Source: Prochlorococcus sp. AG-412-I05
GTDB lineage: Bacteria; Cyanobacteriota; Cyanobacteriia; PCC-6307; Cyanobiaceae
Reading direction: 5' to 3'
Length of the DNA stretch: 64,000 bases
Assembly: GCA_003214855.1 (NCBI GenBank)
Contig: QCLC01000004.1
Location: 1 to 64,000, forward strand
The notes under the pieces are model-generated. The model was not told the origin of the DNA and did no database searches. It was given only the letters and a program-made list of their open reading frames with translations. Positions 36,704 through 46,996 of this stretch are shown piece by piece. Each line of letters starts with the position of its first letter. Within the stretch, counting starts at the first letter, position 1. A program made the position numbers and the translations under genes.

Positions 36704-39700
36704 ATGCCTCTGAGCTCATTAGTTCGTCATCTTCAGAAGTCGACTCTCACTGGTGAGTTGGTGGATAGAAGTAATCGAAACGACCGATTACTGATGCGGG
36801 GAGCCGGGCGAGTCGGGCGCGCATTAATAGCAAGTGCAATAGCTCGTAAGCAGAGTCGTCCACTGGTTGTGATCGTACCGACACTAGAAGAGGCCAATCG
36901 CTGGTCTTCGCTGCTTGCAATGATGGGTTGGTCGCATAATCATCTCTACCCAACAAGTGAAGGATCACCTTATGAGCCATTTGACCCCACAACAGAAATC
37001 GTCTGGGGGCAATTGCAGGTTCTAAGTGAACTTCTTGGAGAATCAACCCGAAGTTGCGATCGAGCCATTGTGGCCACAGAAAGAGCTTTGCAGCCACATC
37101 TACCTCCTGTTGAAGCACTCGCATCACAGTGTGAAATACTCTGTCGTGGAGAGCATATAGACCTGGAAAGCTTAGCCAATACTCTTACCAAGCTTGGATA
37201 TCATCGAGTTACAACCGTTGATCAGGAAGCCACCTGGAGTCGTCGTGGTGACATCGTTGATATATTTCCAGTAAGCAGTGAATTACCAGTTCGCCTCGAG
37301 TTATTCGGCGATGAACTTGACAAATTAAAGGAATTCGACCCAGTCAGTCAACGTTCCCTGGATGAAGTTAATGAGCTTTGCCTAACCCCTTCAGGGTTTA
37401 GTCCATTAATTGCTCATCAACTACGACAGTCCATGCCCGATGGGCTTGACCGTCTTGTTAGTGAGGAGACTTTAGATCAATTATTAGAAGGTTCTACACC
37501 AGATGGTATAAGAAGGTTAATGGGTATTGCATGGAACAAACCTGCCTCGCTACTTGACTACATTCCTGCCAACTCCTTTATCGCAATAGATGAGAAGCGT
37601 CATGGCTCTGCACATGGAAAGCTATGGCTTCAACATGCAGAAGAACATCACATTGATGTGGGTCAATCAATGGGCTTGTCGACTGATCAACAAAAAAAGT
37701 ATTGGCCTCCATTGCTTCATCGCAGAATCGAAGAAAGCTATGCAAACACAGATGGCTTTGCTGGCATTGATCTTGCCGAACTCCATGAAGACGATGGTTA
37801 TGCAAATAGTTTTGATCTTGCCAGTCGGCCAATTCCAGCCACCCCAAACCAGTTCGGCAGGTTAGGAGCGCAAATCAAAAATTATCAAAAAGAACATCAT
37901 CCCGTTTGGCTTTTATCAGCGCAACCAAGCCGTGCTGTGGCTCTTCTTGAAGAACATGACTGCATCACACGCTTCGTCCCTAACGCTAAAGATCACCCAG
38001 CCATTGAACGTTTGCTCGAGCAAAACACCCCAGTAGCTTTAAAGACAACCGGTTCTGTGGATTTAGAGGGGCTGATCTTGCCAGCCTGGCGTGTTGTTTT
38101 GATGACTGACCGTGAATTTTTTGGTCAAAAAACCCTTGGCTCTACCGGTTATGTTCGACGACGACGACGGGCGGCCAGTCGTACGGTTGACCCCAATAAG
38201 ATGTGCTCTGGGGACTTTGTCGTGCATCGCAATCATGGCATCGGTCGTTTTCTGAAATTAGAAAAACTGGCCATCAGTGGTGAGGTCCGTGACTATTTGG
38301 TTATCGAGTATTTGGATGGAACACTCAGCGTGGCCGCCGATCAACTCGCCAGCCTTGGTCGGTATCGATCAACAAGTGAATCGCCACCAAAACTTAATCG
38401 CATGGGAGGAACAGCGTGGCAAAAAGTTAAAGAGCGAACCCGAAAGTTAGTTCGCAAAGTTGCGATGGATCTGGTCAAGCTCTATGCAGAGCGACTCCAG
38501 GCCCCTGGATATGCCTTTCCACCAGATGGACCATGGCAGATTGAACTAGAAGAATCTTTTCCCTATGAACCAACACCTGATCAAGTCAAGGCAGTCGTTG
38601 ATGTAAAGCGCGATATGGAAGCAGCACAACCTATGGATCGGCTTGTGTGCGGAGATGTTGGTTTCGGAAAAACAGAAGTAGCAATACGGGCAATCTTCAA
38701 AGCAATTACGTCTGGACGCCAGATAGCCATGCTTGCCCCCACAACAGTGCTAGCCCAACAACACTGGAGAACACTTTCAGACCGCTTCGCTCCCTACCCA
38801 ATCAAGGTCGCTTTACTGAACCGATTCAGAACAAGCTCAGAGCGAAAATCAATACTTAATGGCCTCAAAGAAGGGACAATCGATGCAGTTGTCGGTACCC
38901 ACCAGCTACTCAGTAAAAACACAACATTCCAAAAACTAGGGTTGTTGGTTGTTGATGAGGAACAGCGATTTGGAGTCAATCAAAAGGAAAAGATCAAAGC
39001 TCTCCGTAAGGATGTAGATGTTTTGACCCTTTCAGCCACACCAATTCCGCGAACCTTATACATGAGCCTTTCAGGGGTAAGGGAAATGAGTCTGATCACA
39101 ACCCCTCCACCATTGCGCCGTCCTATCAAAACCCACCTAGCAGCTTTTGATGAAGAAGCAGTTCGTAGTTCTATTCGCCAGGAACTTGATCGAGGCGGAC
39201 AGGTGTTCTATGTCGTTCCACGTGTTGAGGGTATTGAAGATGTAGCTCGTCAACTTCAACAGATGCTCCCCGATTTGAAGTTGTTGGTAGCCCATGGTCA
39301 GATGGCAGAAGGCGAACTTGAGAGCTCGATGGTTGCCTTTAATGCAGGGGAGGCCGACTTGATGCTATGCACCACGATCGTTGAAAGTGGCCTCGACATC
39401 CCACGTGTGAACACTATTCTCATTGAAGATGCTCATAAATTTGGACTAGCACAGCTCTACCAATTACGTGGACGTGTTGGTAGAAGTGGTGTTCAGGCTC
39501 ATGCATGGTTGTTCTATCCGGGTGACGCATCCCTCAGTGATACCGCTAGACAACGCCTACGGGCAATCCAAGAATTTGCACAGCTAGGAAGTGGCTATCA
39601 ACTGGCGATGCGAGACATGGAAATCCGTGGTGTGGGCAACCTTCTCGGGGTTGAACAAAGCGGCCAAATGGAAACCATTGGTTTTGATCTTTACATGGAA

Positions 39701-40285
39701 ATGTTGCAGGAATCACTTGCTGAAATCCAAGGACAGGGCATTCCATCTGTAGATGACACTCAAATCGATTTGCCGGTAACAGCTTTCGTGCCAGCGGAAT
39801 GGATTGTTGATGGTGACGAAAAGATCGCTGCCTACCGGGCTGCCGCAAATTGTGCTTCTCATGAATCACTGATTGAGTTGGCAGCTAGCTGGACAGACCG
39901 ATACGGAGCCATTCCTGGTCCTGTGCAATCACTTCTTCAACTCATGGAGCTCAAACTCTTAGCTCGTCGCTGCGGGATCTCGAGAATTAAGCCAGAAAAG
40001 CCAAATATTGCGATGGAAACGCCGATGGAGGAGCCCGCCTTCCGGCTACTTAGGCAAGGTTTACCGCAACACCTGCACGGCCGACTGATTTACCAGACTG
40101 GAAGTGGAAATAAAGCCAAGGTGCTGGCACGAGGTCTAAGCGTCTTGCCTATGGAAAAACAGCTTGAACAACTGATGGAGTGGTTGCGTCTCATGGCCAC
40201 ACAGATACCTTGCCAGGATGGATTGACTGCAATTCAGCAAAAGCAGCAAGCCATAGAGCGAGACGAGGCCGTGATTACCCCCTAA
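36704..40285 (+). CDS. mfd: Transcription-repair coupling factor
   Basis: A 1193-residue SF2 DNA translocase that removes stalled RNA polymerase at lesions and recruits the UvrA repair machinery. An N-terminal UvrB-homology region is followed by the RNA polymerase-interacting CarD-like domain (about 490-570, GDFVVHRNHGIGRF). The RecG-like motor has Walker A CGDVGFGKTEVA (about 649-660) and the DEEQ box VVDEEQRFGV, plus TLSATPIPRTLYM and LRGRVGRSG. The C-terminal TRCF/D7 domain closes the protein. Complete and typical in length. The start at 36704 follows 145 non-coding bases after the Rieske gene. Confidence 0.97.
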   Translation: MPLSSLVRHLQKSTLTGELVDRSNRNDRLLMRGAGRVGRALIASAIARKQSRPLVVIVPTLEEANRWSSLLAMMGWSHNHLYPTSEGSPYEPFDPTTEIVWGQLQVLSELLGESTRSCDRAIVATERALQPHLPPVEALASQCEILCRGEHIDLESLANTLTKLGYHRVTTVDQEATWSRRGDIVDIFPVSSELPVRLELFGDELDKLKEFDPVSQRSLDEVNELCLTPSGFSPLIAHQLRQSMPDGLDRLVSEETLDQLLEGSTPDGIRRLMGIAWNKPASLLDYIPANSFIAIDEKRHGSAHGKLWLQHAEEHHIDVGQSMGLSTDQQKKYWPPLLHRRIEESYANTDGFAGIDLAELHEDDGYANSFDLASRPIPATPNQFGRLGAQIKNYQKEHHPVWLLSAQPSRAVALLEEHDCITRFVPNAKDHPAIERLLEQNTPVALKTTGSVDLEGLILPAWRVVLMTDREFFGQKTLGSTGYVRRRRRAASRTVDPNKMCSGDFVVHRNHGIGRFLKLEKLAISGEVRDYLVIEYLDGTLSVAADQLASLGRYRSTSESPPKLNRMGGTAWQKVKERTRKLVRKVAMDLVKLYAERLQAPGYAFPPDGPWQIELEESFPYEPTPDQVKAVVDVKRDMEAAQPMDRLVCGDVGFGKTEVAIRAIFKAITSGRQIAMLAPTTVLAQQHWRTLSDRFAPYPIKVALLNRFRTSSERKSILNGLKEGTIDAVVGTHQLLSKNTTFQKLGLLVVDEEQRFGVNQKEKIKALRKDVDVLTLSATPIPRTLYMSLSGVREMSLITTPPPLRRPIKTHLAAFDEEAVRSSIRQELDRGGQVFYVVPRVEGIEDVARQLQQMLPDLKLLVAHGQMAEGELESSMVAFNAGEADLMLCTTIVESGLDIPRVNTILIEDAHKFGLAQLYQLRGRVGRSGVQAHAWLFYPGDASLSDTARQRLRAIQEFAQLGSGYQLAMRDMEIRGVGNLLGVEQSGQMETIGFDLYMEMLQESLAEIQGQGIPSVDDTQIDLPVTAFVPAEWIVDGDEKIAAYRAAANCASHESLIELAASWTDRYGAIPGPVQSLLQLMELKLLARRCGISRIKPEKPNIAMETPMEEPAFRLLRQGLPQHLHGRLIYQTGSGNKAKVLARGLSVLPMEKQLEQLMEWLRLMATQIPCQDGLTAIQQKQQAIERDEAVITP

Positions 40286-40405
40286 GCCCTTCCAGCGCAA
40301 CTATATTAAGAAGTCTTTACAAAAGCGCAATTCTTCGTTACATTTGCGGAAATAGCGAAAAGTGCCTTGGGGGAATTCACTGAGATTGGGAGCAATCAGG
40401 GAATC

Positions 40406-40537
40406 ATGGGATTAATGAGCGGATTATTCAGTCTCGCCGCGATTGCCATTTTTGCTGTTCTTCAAAGCGAAGCAGAAAACGATGACGACGACTCGAATTC
40501 AGGTGGAGATGGTGGCTTAATGCAACCTGTTACTTAG
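40406..40537 (+). CDS. 43-residue single-span microprotein with acidic tail
   Basis: A short frame from an ATG at 40406 (a second ATG is at 40415) encodes an N-terminal hydrophobic segment, LFSLAAIAIFAVLQ, then an acidic Asp/Ser/Gly tail with ENDDDDSNSGGDGG. AGGGA lies just before the start. The layout is that of a small membrane-anchored protein and looks selected rather than random, but I recognise no family. It lies alone between mfd and the convergent ctpA. Confidence 0.5.
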   Translation: MGLMSGLFSLAAIAIFAVLQSEAENDDDDSNSGGDGGLMQPVT

Positions 40538-40630
40538 AGGTCAAACAGGGCGTCATTCTTATGTGCTCGGACACATCCTGCAAGATTATGCATTAATCAT
40601 CAATTAATACAAAGTCTAATTGTATAGACA

Positions 40631-41992
40631 TTACAATGTTGACGGAATAGTTGGAGGGAAGGTAACTCCTACAGGCTTATACGAAGGCCCATCAAGTACT
40701 TTTTTTAGGGCTTTGATTAGTGTTGTTTCTGCAACCTTATATTGACTATCCTTCCCAGAGCCAAGATCCTCAAGCTTAAAATTATTGATTTCTTTTTCGG
40801 ACATCACGGCCTTAATATCTGGCATGATGCCATTTTTATGAATGTCCGTTCCGCTTGGGGTGAGATACTTAGCGATCGTGACAGTAAGACCAGAGCCATC
40901 AGAAAGTCCGCGGACAGATTGAACTAAACCCTTGCCAAAGGTCTTCTGTCCTACAAGTACCCCACGATCATTGTCTTGTAGTGCTCCCGAGAGGATCTCA
41001 CTCGCGCTGGCTGAGCCTTCATTCACCAAAACGACTACAGGTCGGTTAGTCAAAGCACTACCATTCGCTCGGCGTACATCCTGAATGCCATCGCGAGTTT
41101 TTGTGCGAACAATTGTGCCTTCATCTAACCATTGACGGGCAATATCAATACTGGCCTCTAGCAAACCCCCTGGGTTGCTTCGTAAGTCAAGAACATATCC
41201 CTGAGCACCCTCTTTTTCTAAATTCTTGATAGCACTTCGCATCCCTTTAGCTGCATGGGCATTAAACTGTTTCAGGCGGATATAACCAATTTTTGTACCA
41301 TCTACTGTCGTATTTAACTGGATATCAACTGCCTGTATCTCAATGCGTGCACGTATCAACGGGACCTGGATAACTTCACCCTTGCGACGTAAACCAAGGG
41401 TGACCTCACTACCTTCTTTACCACGAATCAACTTAACAGCATCCGCTGTAGACATGCCCTTAGTTGATTGTCCATTAATGAACACGATCACATCCTTAGG
41501 TTGGACACCAGCCTTAGATGCAGGAGTTCCTTCAATTGGTGAAACCACAACTAATTCTTTTGTCTCCTTGTCTAGAGAAAGCTGGATGCCAACACCTGTT
41601 AATTCTCCTGAGGTATCGATCTGCATTTCCTTAAATTCCTTTGGATCTAAGAATCGTGTATAGGGATCATCCAAGCTCGCTAACATGCCACGGATCGCTT
41701 CATAAGATTCTGAAGTGGCTGAATAGTTCTTGGCTAATAAGTCCTTGCGTAGACCCTTCCAGACTTCAGGGTTATATTTACCTGTGGAATCAAGATAGTC
41801 ACGATATACAATCTGCCAGACCTGATCAATTACCTCTTTGGGGCTATCGCTAATAGCGGAAGAAGAACTGCTTGGCAGACCCAAACTTGGAGAGGCAAGT
41901 GCAATTGCGGTAGCGGCTCCTCCCACACCCAGAAGAACCAGCCATGAACTGCCCTGGCGGCCTAATGAGCGAAGACTTCTAGAGATAGGCAT
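40631..41992 (-). CDS. ctpA: Carboxyl-terminal processing protease (S41 family)
   Basis: A 453-residue lumenal or periplasmic serine protease of the CtpA/Prc family; cyanobacterial members mature the D1 protein of photosystem II. A signal-peptide-like N-terminus (VLLGVGGAATAIALASPSLG) is followed by a helical region and a PDZ domain (about 125-200, GVGIQLSLDK to FINGQSTKGMS). The catalytic Ser is in NEGSASASE (about 318-326) and the Lys in GQKTFGKGLVQS (about 340-351). The ATG at 41992 is used; an in-frame ATG three codons earlier is also possible. Which of the two or three Ctp paralogs this is cannot be told for certain. Confidence 0.9.
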   Translation of the reverse strand: MPISRSLRSLGRQGSSWLVLLGVGGAATAIALASPSLGLPSSSSSAISDSPKEVIDQVWQIVYRDYLDSTGKYNPEVWKGLRKDLLAKNYSATSESYEAIRGMLASLDDPYTRFLDPKEFKEMQIDTSGELTGVGIQLSLDKETKELVVVSPIEGTPASKAGVQPKDVIVFINGQSTKGMSTADAVKLIRGKEGSEVTLGLRRKGEVIQVPLIRARIEIQAVDIQLNTTVDGTKIGYIRLKQFNAHAAKGMRSAIKNLEKEGAQGYVLDLRSNPGGLLEASIDIARQWLDEGTIVRTKTRDGIQDVRRANGSALTNRPVVVLVNEGSASASEILSGALQDNDRGVLVGQKTFGKGLVQSVRGLSDGSGLTVTIAKYLTPSGTDIHKNGIMPDIKAVMSEKEINNFKLEDLGSGKDSQYKVAETTLIKALKKVLDGPSYKPVGVTFPPTIPSTL

Positions 41993-42029
41993 GGCGTCCA
42001 AATTGGACTGATCTCACACAATAACGACT

Positions 42030-43250
42030 TCATGGCGGATCCACCCATCGACCGTCATCCTTAATCAACTGGATCAAGGCATCTACACCCTCAGACTCAG
42101 AAACCTTGCGAATCTCATCTCTGCCCCGGTAGAGGGATATTACTCCTGGGCCTTTACCAACATAACCATAGTCAGCATCTGCCATCTCACCTGGTCCATT
42201 CACAATGCAACCCATCACCGCAATATCCAAACCAACAAGATGGGATGTGGAATCGCGCACTTTCTGAACAACCTCTTCAAGGTTGAACAATGTACGGCCA
42301 CAACTTGGGCAGCTGATGTACTCGACCATCGTTTTGCGCAGCCCGATGGATTGAAGAATCGAGTAACAAACTGGAATTTCTTTCTCAGGCGCCTCGGTCA
42401 ATGAAACTCGGATGGTATCGCCTAGACCTTCTGCTAAAAGCGTTGCGATGCCCGCTGTACTTTTAATCCTTCCATAATCCCCATCACCAGCCTCGGTAAC
42501 GCCCAAATGAAGGGGATAATGAAAACCCTCTTGATCCATTGTGTCAGCCATCAATCGATAAGCCGCCAACATCACAGGAGCTCTAGAGGCCTTCATCGAA
42601 ATCACGATGTTATGAAAATCGAGCGCATCGCAAATTCGCACGAATTCCATTGCTGACTCAACCATCCCAAGAGGTGTATCTCCATAGGCAAAGAGCATGC
42701 GTTCAGCAAGCGAACCATGATTCACGCCAATACGAAGGGCTTTGTCTTGCTGCTTGAGAAGGGTGACAAGCGGTTCGAAATTCTCGGAAATGCGTTCTCT
42801 GATAGAAGCAATCTCTTCGCTGCTGAACTCTGTTCGATTTGGATCAGCTTTATCAAACACGAAAAGGCCTGGATTGATCCTCACCTTGTCAACATGGTTT
42901 GCCACCTCAAGGGCAATTTTCATGCCGTTGTGATGAACGTCAGCCACCAGTGGTACTGGCTGATAAGTCTGTTTAAGGCGTTTGCAAATCTCCCCGACAG
43001 CCTTGGCATGACCGAGAGATGGAACCGTTAGGCGAACAATTTCACAACCAACTTCATGCAAGCGACGAATGCCTGCTGTTGAACCCTCCACGTCAAGGGT
43101 GTCCTCGTTGATCATCGACTGCACCCTGACAGGATGATCACTACCAATCAAGACACCTCCTACGTTGACAGTGCGCGTTACACGTCGGTGGATCTGGGTG
43201 TCGTATCTCCTGGATGTGCTGATTTGAGACTCGGCCATGGTTGCGCTCAT
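42030..43250 (-). CDS. ispG: 4-hydroxy-3-methylbut-2-enyl diphosphate synthase
   Basis: Iron-sulfur enzyme of the MEP isoprenoid pathway (also called GcpE), converting MEcPP to HMBPP with electrons from ferredoxin. The TIM-barrel N-terminal part carries VRVQSM and LVADVHHNG. The C-terminal cluster site has [14 protein letters not shown] (Cys-x2-Cys) and GCIVNGPGE (third Cys and the NGPGE loop). Length is about 406 residues from the ATG at 43250. A TTG at 43298 and an ATG at 43238 are alternatives; the ATG at 43250 starts just before the conserved [16 protein letters not shown] segment. It follows the uracil-DNA glycosylase gene on the same strand. Confidence 0.96.
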   Translation of the reverse strand: MSATMAESQISTSRRYDTQIHRRVTRTVNVGGVLIGSDHPVRVQSMINEDTLDVEGSTAGIRRLHEVGCEIVRLTVPSLGHAKAVGEICKRLKQTYQPVPLVADVHHNGMKIALEVANHVDKVRINPGLFVFDKADPNRTEFSSEEIASIRERISENFEPLVTLLKQQDKALRIGVNHGSLAERMLFAYGDTPLGMVESAMEFVRICDALDFHNIVISMKASRAPVMLAAYRLMADTMDQEGFHYPLHLGVTEAGDGDYGRIKSTAGIATLLAEGLGDTIRVSLTEAPEKEIPVCYSILQSIGLRKTMVEYISCPSCGRTLFNLEEVVQKVRDSTSHLVGLDIAVMGCIVNGPGEMADADYGYVGKGPGVISLYRGRDEIRKVSESEGVDALIQLIKDDGRWVDPP

Positions 43251-43294
43251 GGCAGTTGGTGGTTGGCTAAATCCAACACTGGCACAAAGGCATG

Positions 43295-43870
43295 TCAATC
43301 AACATTACTAAGCCTATGGCGAATGCTCATCAAATCTCCTCTGGTCAGCGCAATAGGGGCACCATCTACTGGAGATGGGTTGCGAAGAAGGTAGGCAGGA
43401 TGCAAAAGCGGCATCAATAAACGGCCTTGCCAATGCTGCCATTGCCCACGAAGACGGGTAATTCCTCCCTTGATGCCAAGGATGGCTTCGACTGCTGTCG
43501 AGCCAGCCAAAGCAATCACGTAGGGATCAACCAACTCAATCTGTTGTTGCAACCAGGGACGGCAAGAAGCAATCTCCGCAAGTGTCGGTCGCCGATTCTT
43601 AGGGGGCCGGCATTTCACAACATTGCAGATGTAGGCTTCAGTTTGAGGGTCAAGGCCAACACTCTCCATCAAACGATCTATGAGTTGCCCAGAACGTCCT
43701 ACAAAGGGCTTCCCTAGCTCATCCTCGCGAGCGCCTGGCGCTTCCCCGATCACCATCAAAGAGGCCTGTGGGTTTCCACGACTCACAACAATCTGAGGCT
43801 GGTTAACAGGCAAGTCACAGGAACCACAGCCATTAGTGCGCTCCATATGAGCCCCATAGACATGGGTCAA
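43295..43870 (-). CDS. Uracil-DNA glycosylase, family 4
   Basis: A 191-residue base-excision repair enzyme that removes uracil from DNA. N-terminal CGSCDLP and, later, CNVVKC are the cysteine pairs that hold the 4Fe-4S cluster. Motif [20 protein letters not shown] (about 36-55) and the C-terminal [10 protein letters not shown] supply the catalytic pocket of family 4 enzymes. It sits 45 bases upstream of ispG on the same strand, so cotranscription is likely. The start is the ATG at 43870; an ATG at 43846 is an alternative. Confidence 0.9.
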   Translation of the reverse strand: MTHVYGAHMERTNGCGSCDLPVNQPQIVVSRGNPQASLMVIGEAPGAREDELGKPFVGRSGQLIDRLMESVGLDPQTEAYICNVVKCRPPKNRRPTLAEIASCRPWLQQQIELVDPYVIALAGSTAVEAILGIKGGITRLRGQWQHWQGRLLMPLLHPAYLLRNPSPVDGAPIALTRGDLMSIRHRLSNVD

Positions 43871-44154
43871 ACCTTGTGATTTTTATTTTAATTAATTGCG
43901 AACAGCTGCAACGTCTCTCTGATGGAAAGCATCGACTTGCGTTGAGGAGATCTAGGCGAATTCAGACTCAAAAACCCTGAAGAGTCTCCAAAAACTAGCT
44001 CTAGGCAAGATCGATTGACCTTCAAGGACAGTTGTTGTGCGACCCAAGTCAACCATGAGCTTTAAAAAGCCAAATGAATGAAGTTGGTTGTCCATGTCAG
44101 AGCATCAGGCAAGATGATGTCCTTACGGGCATCCCGCAAGGGGATGCGGCACCA

Positions 44155-45333
44155 ATGCCACTCCCGCCTCATCTTTCCGACCGAGTCGTTGCCCTTCAGC
44201 CCTCACTCACACTGGCAATCAGTGCTCGAGCAAAGGCCCTTCAGCAAGAAGGCCGTGACATCTGCAGCCTGAGTGCTGGTGAGCCGGATTTCAATACTCC
44301 TGAATTCATCATTGATGCCACTGTGAAGGCACTCCGTGATGGCATCACCCGTTATGGCCCTGCCGCCGGAGATCCCGAACTCCGTGAGGCAATCGCCACC
44401 AAGCTCAGCAAAGAAAACACTGTGCCAACCAATGCAAAGCAAGTGTTGGTGACAAATGGAGGCAAGCAAGCAATCTTTAACTTGTTTCAGGTGATCCTCA
44501 ATCCGGGCGATGAAGTTTTAATCCCTGCTCCTTATTGGCTGAGTTATCCAGAAATGGCCCGCTTAGCTGGTGCCAAGGTGACAACACTTCCCTCCACTCC
44601 AGAAAACGGTTTCTGCCTAGATCTCAACAACCTAGAAGCCTCCATCGGCCCTAAAACCCGTCTTTTAATACTGAATTCCCCTGGCAACCCAACCGGCCGT
44701 GTGATGGCACGGTGGGAGCTGGAAACTTTGGCTGATCTGCTGAGAGATCATCCTCAGATCCTGGTCATGAGTGATGAGATCTACGAGTTCATTCTTGAAG
44801 AAGGGCAACAGCATCACAGCTTCTCGGCCATAGCACCAGATCTTTCAAACAGAACCTTCATCGTTAACGGCTTTGCCAAGGGCTGGGCAATGACCGGTTG
44901 GCGTTTGGGTTATCTAGCCGGCCCCGCTGAGGCTGTAAAAGCTGCTACTGCCCTCCAAAGCCAGAGCACGAGCAATGTCTGCAGTTTCGCTCAGCGTGGA
45001 GCCTTGGCCGCGCTGCAAGGCACAAGGGAGTGTGTGAAAAAGATGGTCAAAAGCTACAACACCCGTCGCGAACTCCTCACCTCTGGCTTGCTTAGCCTTG
45101 AGGGAATGAGCCTCGTTCCTCCAAAAGGTGCCTTTTACGCCTTTCCAAAACTCCCACCTGAAAGCCTCGACTCAGTAAGTTTCTGTCAGCAAGCTCTTGA
45201 AAACTATGGGCTTGCGATGGTTCCAGGTGCCGCATTCGGAGACGACAGTTGCGTACGCCTAACCTGTGCGGTTTCGCCAGAAACAATTTGCGATGGACTA
45301 GAACGTCTCCGCAAAGCGCTCCAACAGAGCTGA
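44155..45333 (+). CDS. PLP-dependent aspartate aminotransferase (class I)
   Basis: A 392-residue fold-type I aminotransferase; the AspC/AspAT 1b branch transfers amino groups between aspartate and 2-oxoglutarate. SLSAGEPDFNTP (about 38-49) is the N-terminal signature. The PLP Lys is in FAKGWAMTGWRLGYLAG, and NSPGNPTGRV and DEIYEF contribute the cofactor Asn and Asp/Tyr. The C-terminal PKGAFYAFP is family typical. The ATG at 44155 is chosen; an in-frame ATG at 44074 would add a cysteine-containing tail not expected in the family. The phnD gene begins 24 bases after the stop. Confidence 0.92.
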   Translation: MPLPPHLSDRVVALQPSLTLAISARAKALQQEGRDICSLSAGEPDFNTPEFIIDATVKALRDGITRYGPAAGDPELREAIATKLSKENTVPTNAKQVLVTNGGKQAIFNLFQVILNPGDEVLIPAPYWLSYPEMARLAGAKVTTLPSTPENGFCLDLNNLEASIGPKTRLLILNSPGNPTGRVMARWELETLADLLRDHPQILVMSDEIYEFILEEGQQHHSFSAIAPDLSNRTFIVNGFAKGWAMTGWRLGYLAGPAEAVKAATALQSQSTSNVCSFAQRGALAALQGTRECVKKMVKSYNTRRELLTSGLLSLEGMSLVPPKGAFYAFPKLPPESLDSVSFCQQALENYGLAMVPGAAFGDDSCVRLTCAVSPETICDGLERLRKALQQS

Positions 45334-45356
45334 ACAAAAAACGCAACAAAGACAAC

Positions 45357-46256
45357 ATGCCTTCAAGACCAGATCGGGCGTTAGTCCTCACTGCATTGAT
45401 CTGCTTCTTTGGGTTGCAGAGCTGCACTAATCAAACTAAGCAGACACTTCGTATTGGGGCAATTCCCGATCAGAATCCTGAGAGATTGAACCGTTTATAC
45501 GGCCTACTCTCGACTGAACTGAGCAAAGAATTAAATGTGCCCGTTCGTTACAAAGCAGTAACGAACTATCCAGCCGCAGTCAGTGCATTCCGCACCGATA
45601 GCCTAGATCTTGTTTGGTTTGGAGGCCTAACAGGTGTACAAGCTAGGTTGCAGAAGCCAGGAGCAGAAGTTATCGCGCAAAGAGATATTGATGCCAAATT
45701 CACAAGTGTATTTATAGCCAATACAAAGAGCGGAATTAAACCATTAAAAAACAAGTCTGAGCTTCAGCAACTGAATGGGAAGCGGTTCACTTTCGGCTCC
45801 GAAAGTTCCACCTCTGGAAGATTAATGCCTCAGCATTTCCTTCAGCAAGCAGGTGTGCAAATGAATGATTTTTCTGGAGGCAAACCAGGTTTCAGTGGCA
45901 GTCATGATGCAACAATTGCTTTGGTACAAAGTGGTTCTTTTGATGCTGGTGCCCTGAATGAAAGTGTATGGAAATCGGCTCGAAAAAATGGTCGTATTGA
46001 TCCAGCCAAAGTGAAAGTGATTTGGAGGACTCCCCCGTATGCCGACTATCACTGGCTAGCACAACCCAATCTCGATAAAAAGTTTGGTGATGGTTTCACT
46101 GAAAAACTAAAGTATACTCTAACTGGGCTAAAGAAAAGTTCAAAATCACAAGCAAAAATACTTGAACTTTTTGGGGCAAGTAGTTTTGTAGATGCAGACC
46201 AAAATCAATACATAACAATCGAGACAATAGGTCGACAACTAGGAAAGATTCAGTGA
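45357..46256 (+). CDS. phnD: Phosphonate/phosphite-type ABC transporter binding lipoprotein
   Basis: A 299-residue solute-binding protein of the PhnD/PtxB family. The signal peptide ends in a lipobox (FFGLQSC). The core begins TLRIGAIPDQNPERLNRLYG. VWFGGLTGVQARLQKPGAEV and SSTSGRLMPQHFL mark the binding cleft seen in PhnD/PtxB proteins, which bind phosphonates or phosphite in the periplasm. Genes for the membrane and ATPase components follow with overlaps. It is only 24 bases after the aminotransferase gene, so the operon may include it. Whether phosphite, methylphosphonate or another ligand is the substrate cannot be seen. Confidence 0.88.
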   Translation: MPSRPDRALVLTALICFFGLQSCTNQTKQTLRIGAIPDQNPERLNRLYGLLSTELSKELNVPVRYKAVTNYPAAVSAFRTDSLDLVWFGGLTGVQARLQKPGAEVIAQRDIDAKFTSVFIANTKSGIKPLKNKSELQQLNGKRFTFGSESSTSGRLMPQHFLQQAGVQMNDFSGGKPGFSGSHDATIALVQSGSFDAGALNESVWKSARKNGRIDPAKVKVIWRTPPYADYHWLAQPNLDKKFGDGFTEKLKYTLTGLKKSSKSQAKILELFGASSFVDADQNQYITIETIGRQLGKIQ

Positions 46257-46996
46257 GAAGATTGCTTGAAATAAAGGGCGTATTTGTTCACAGCATTAGA
46301 GGGAATCGGCTTAATGATATCAACCTTAGCATTTCTTCTGGAGAGCGTGTTGCACTTGTAGGTAGCAACGGATCAGGAAAAAGTAGCTTATTAGCGGTTG
46401 CCAACGGAACTCTTCTTCCTGATTTAGGGAAGGTAATTTGGAAGGATTATTCAACTTCAAACTTAGGGCAACGTCAACGAAAAGAAATAGGGACCCTATG
46501 GCAAGATCTTCGCCTTGTAGAAGAGCTAAACGTTGCACAAAACATCAACTGTGGTGCTTTAGCTAACAGAAATTTACTATGGTCTCTAGCTAATTTACTC
46601 AAGCCAATCGAATTAAATGCCTGCAGTGAATGTCTTCAAAAAGTAGGTCTTTCAACGAGCATCCTTTCTGCAATGGTAAGCGAACTCTCGGGAGGACAGC
46701 GACAGCGAGTGGCAATAGCACGCCTCTTACGTCAAAAACCAGAACTCATTCTCGCTGATGAACCTTTATTCAGTCTCGATCCAATCCTTGCAGAGGAAAT
46801 CCTCCATCTTTTCTTGGACAACACGATGACTAGTGATATGGGCGAAGAAAGAACCCTTTTGATGAGCCTGCATCAACCTTCCTTTTTTCGGCACTTTGAC
46901 AGGGTAATCGCACTTAAGTCTGGGAGAGTTGTCTTTGATCAACCTTCTGAATGTCTTGATGATGAAGCCTTAGCCTTGATCTACGGATCTGCATGA
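46253..46996 (+). CDS. phnC: Phosphonate-type ABC transporter ATPase
   Basis: A 247-residue ATP-binding subunit. Walker A is GSNGSGKSS (about 38-46), the ABC signature is LSGGQRQRVAIARLL (about 143-157), Walker B is ELILADEPL (about 163-171), and the switch His is in LMSLHQP. It starts with a GTG overlapping the phnD stop and its stop overlaps the permease start. The order D-C-E with overlaps indicates one transporter. No C-P lyase genes (phnGHIJ) are in this window, so it may serve uptake only or phosphite. Confidence 0.93.
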   Translation: MRRLLEIKGVFVHSIRGNRLNDINLSISSGERVALVGSNGSGKSSLLAVANGTLLPDLGKVIWKDYSTSNLGQRQRKEIGTLWQDLRLVEELNVAQNINCGALANRNLLWSLANLLKPIELNACSECLQKVGLSTSILSAMVSELSGGQRQRVAIARLLRQKPELILADEPLFSLDPILAEEILHLFLDNTMTSDMGEERTLLMSLHQPSFFRHFDRVIALKSGRVVFDQPSECLDDEALALIYGSA

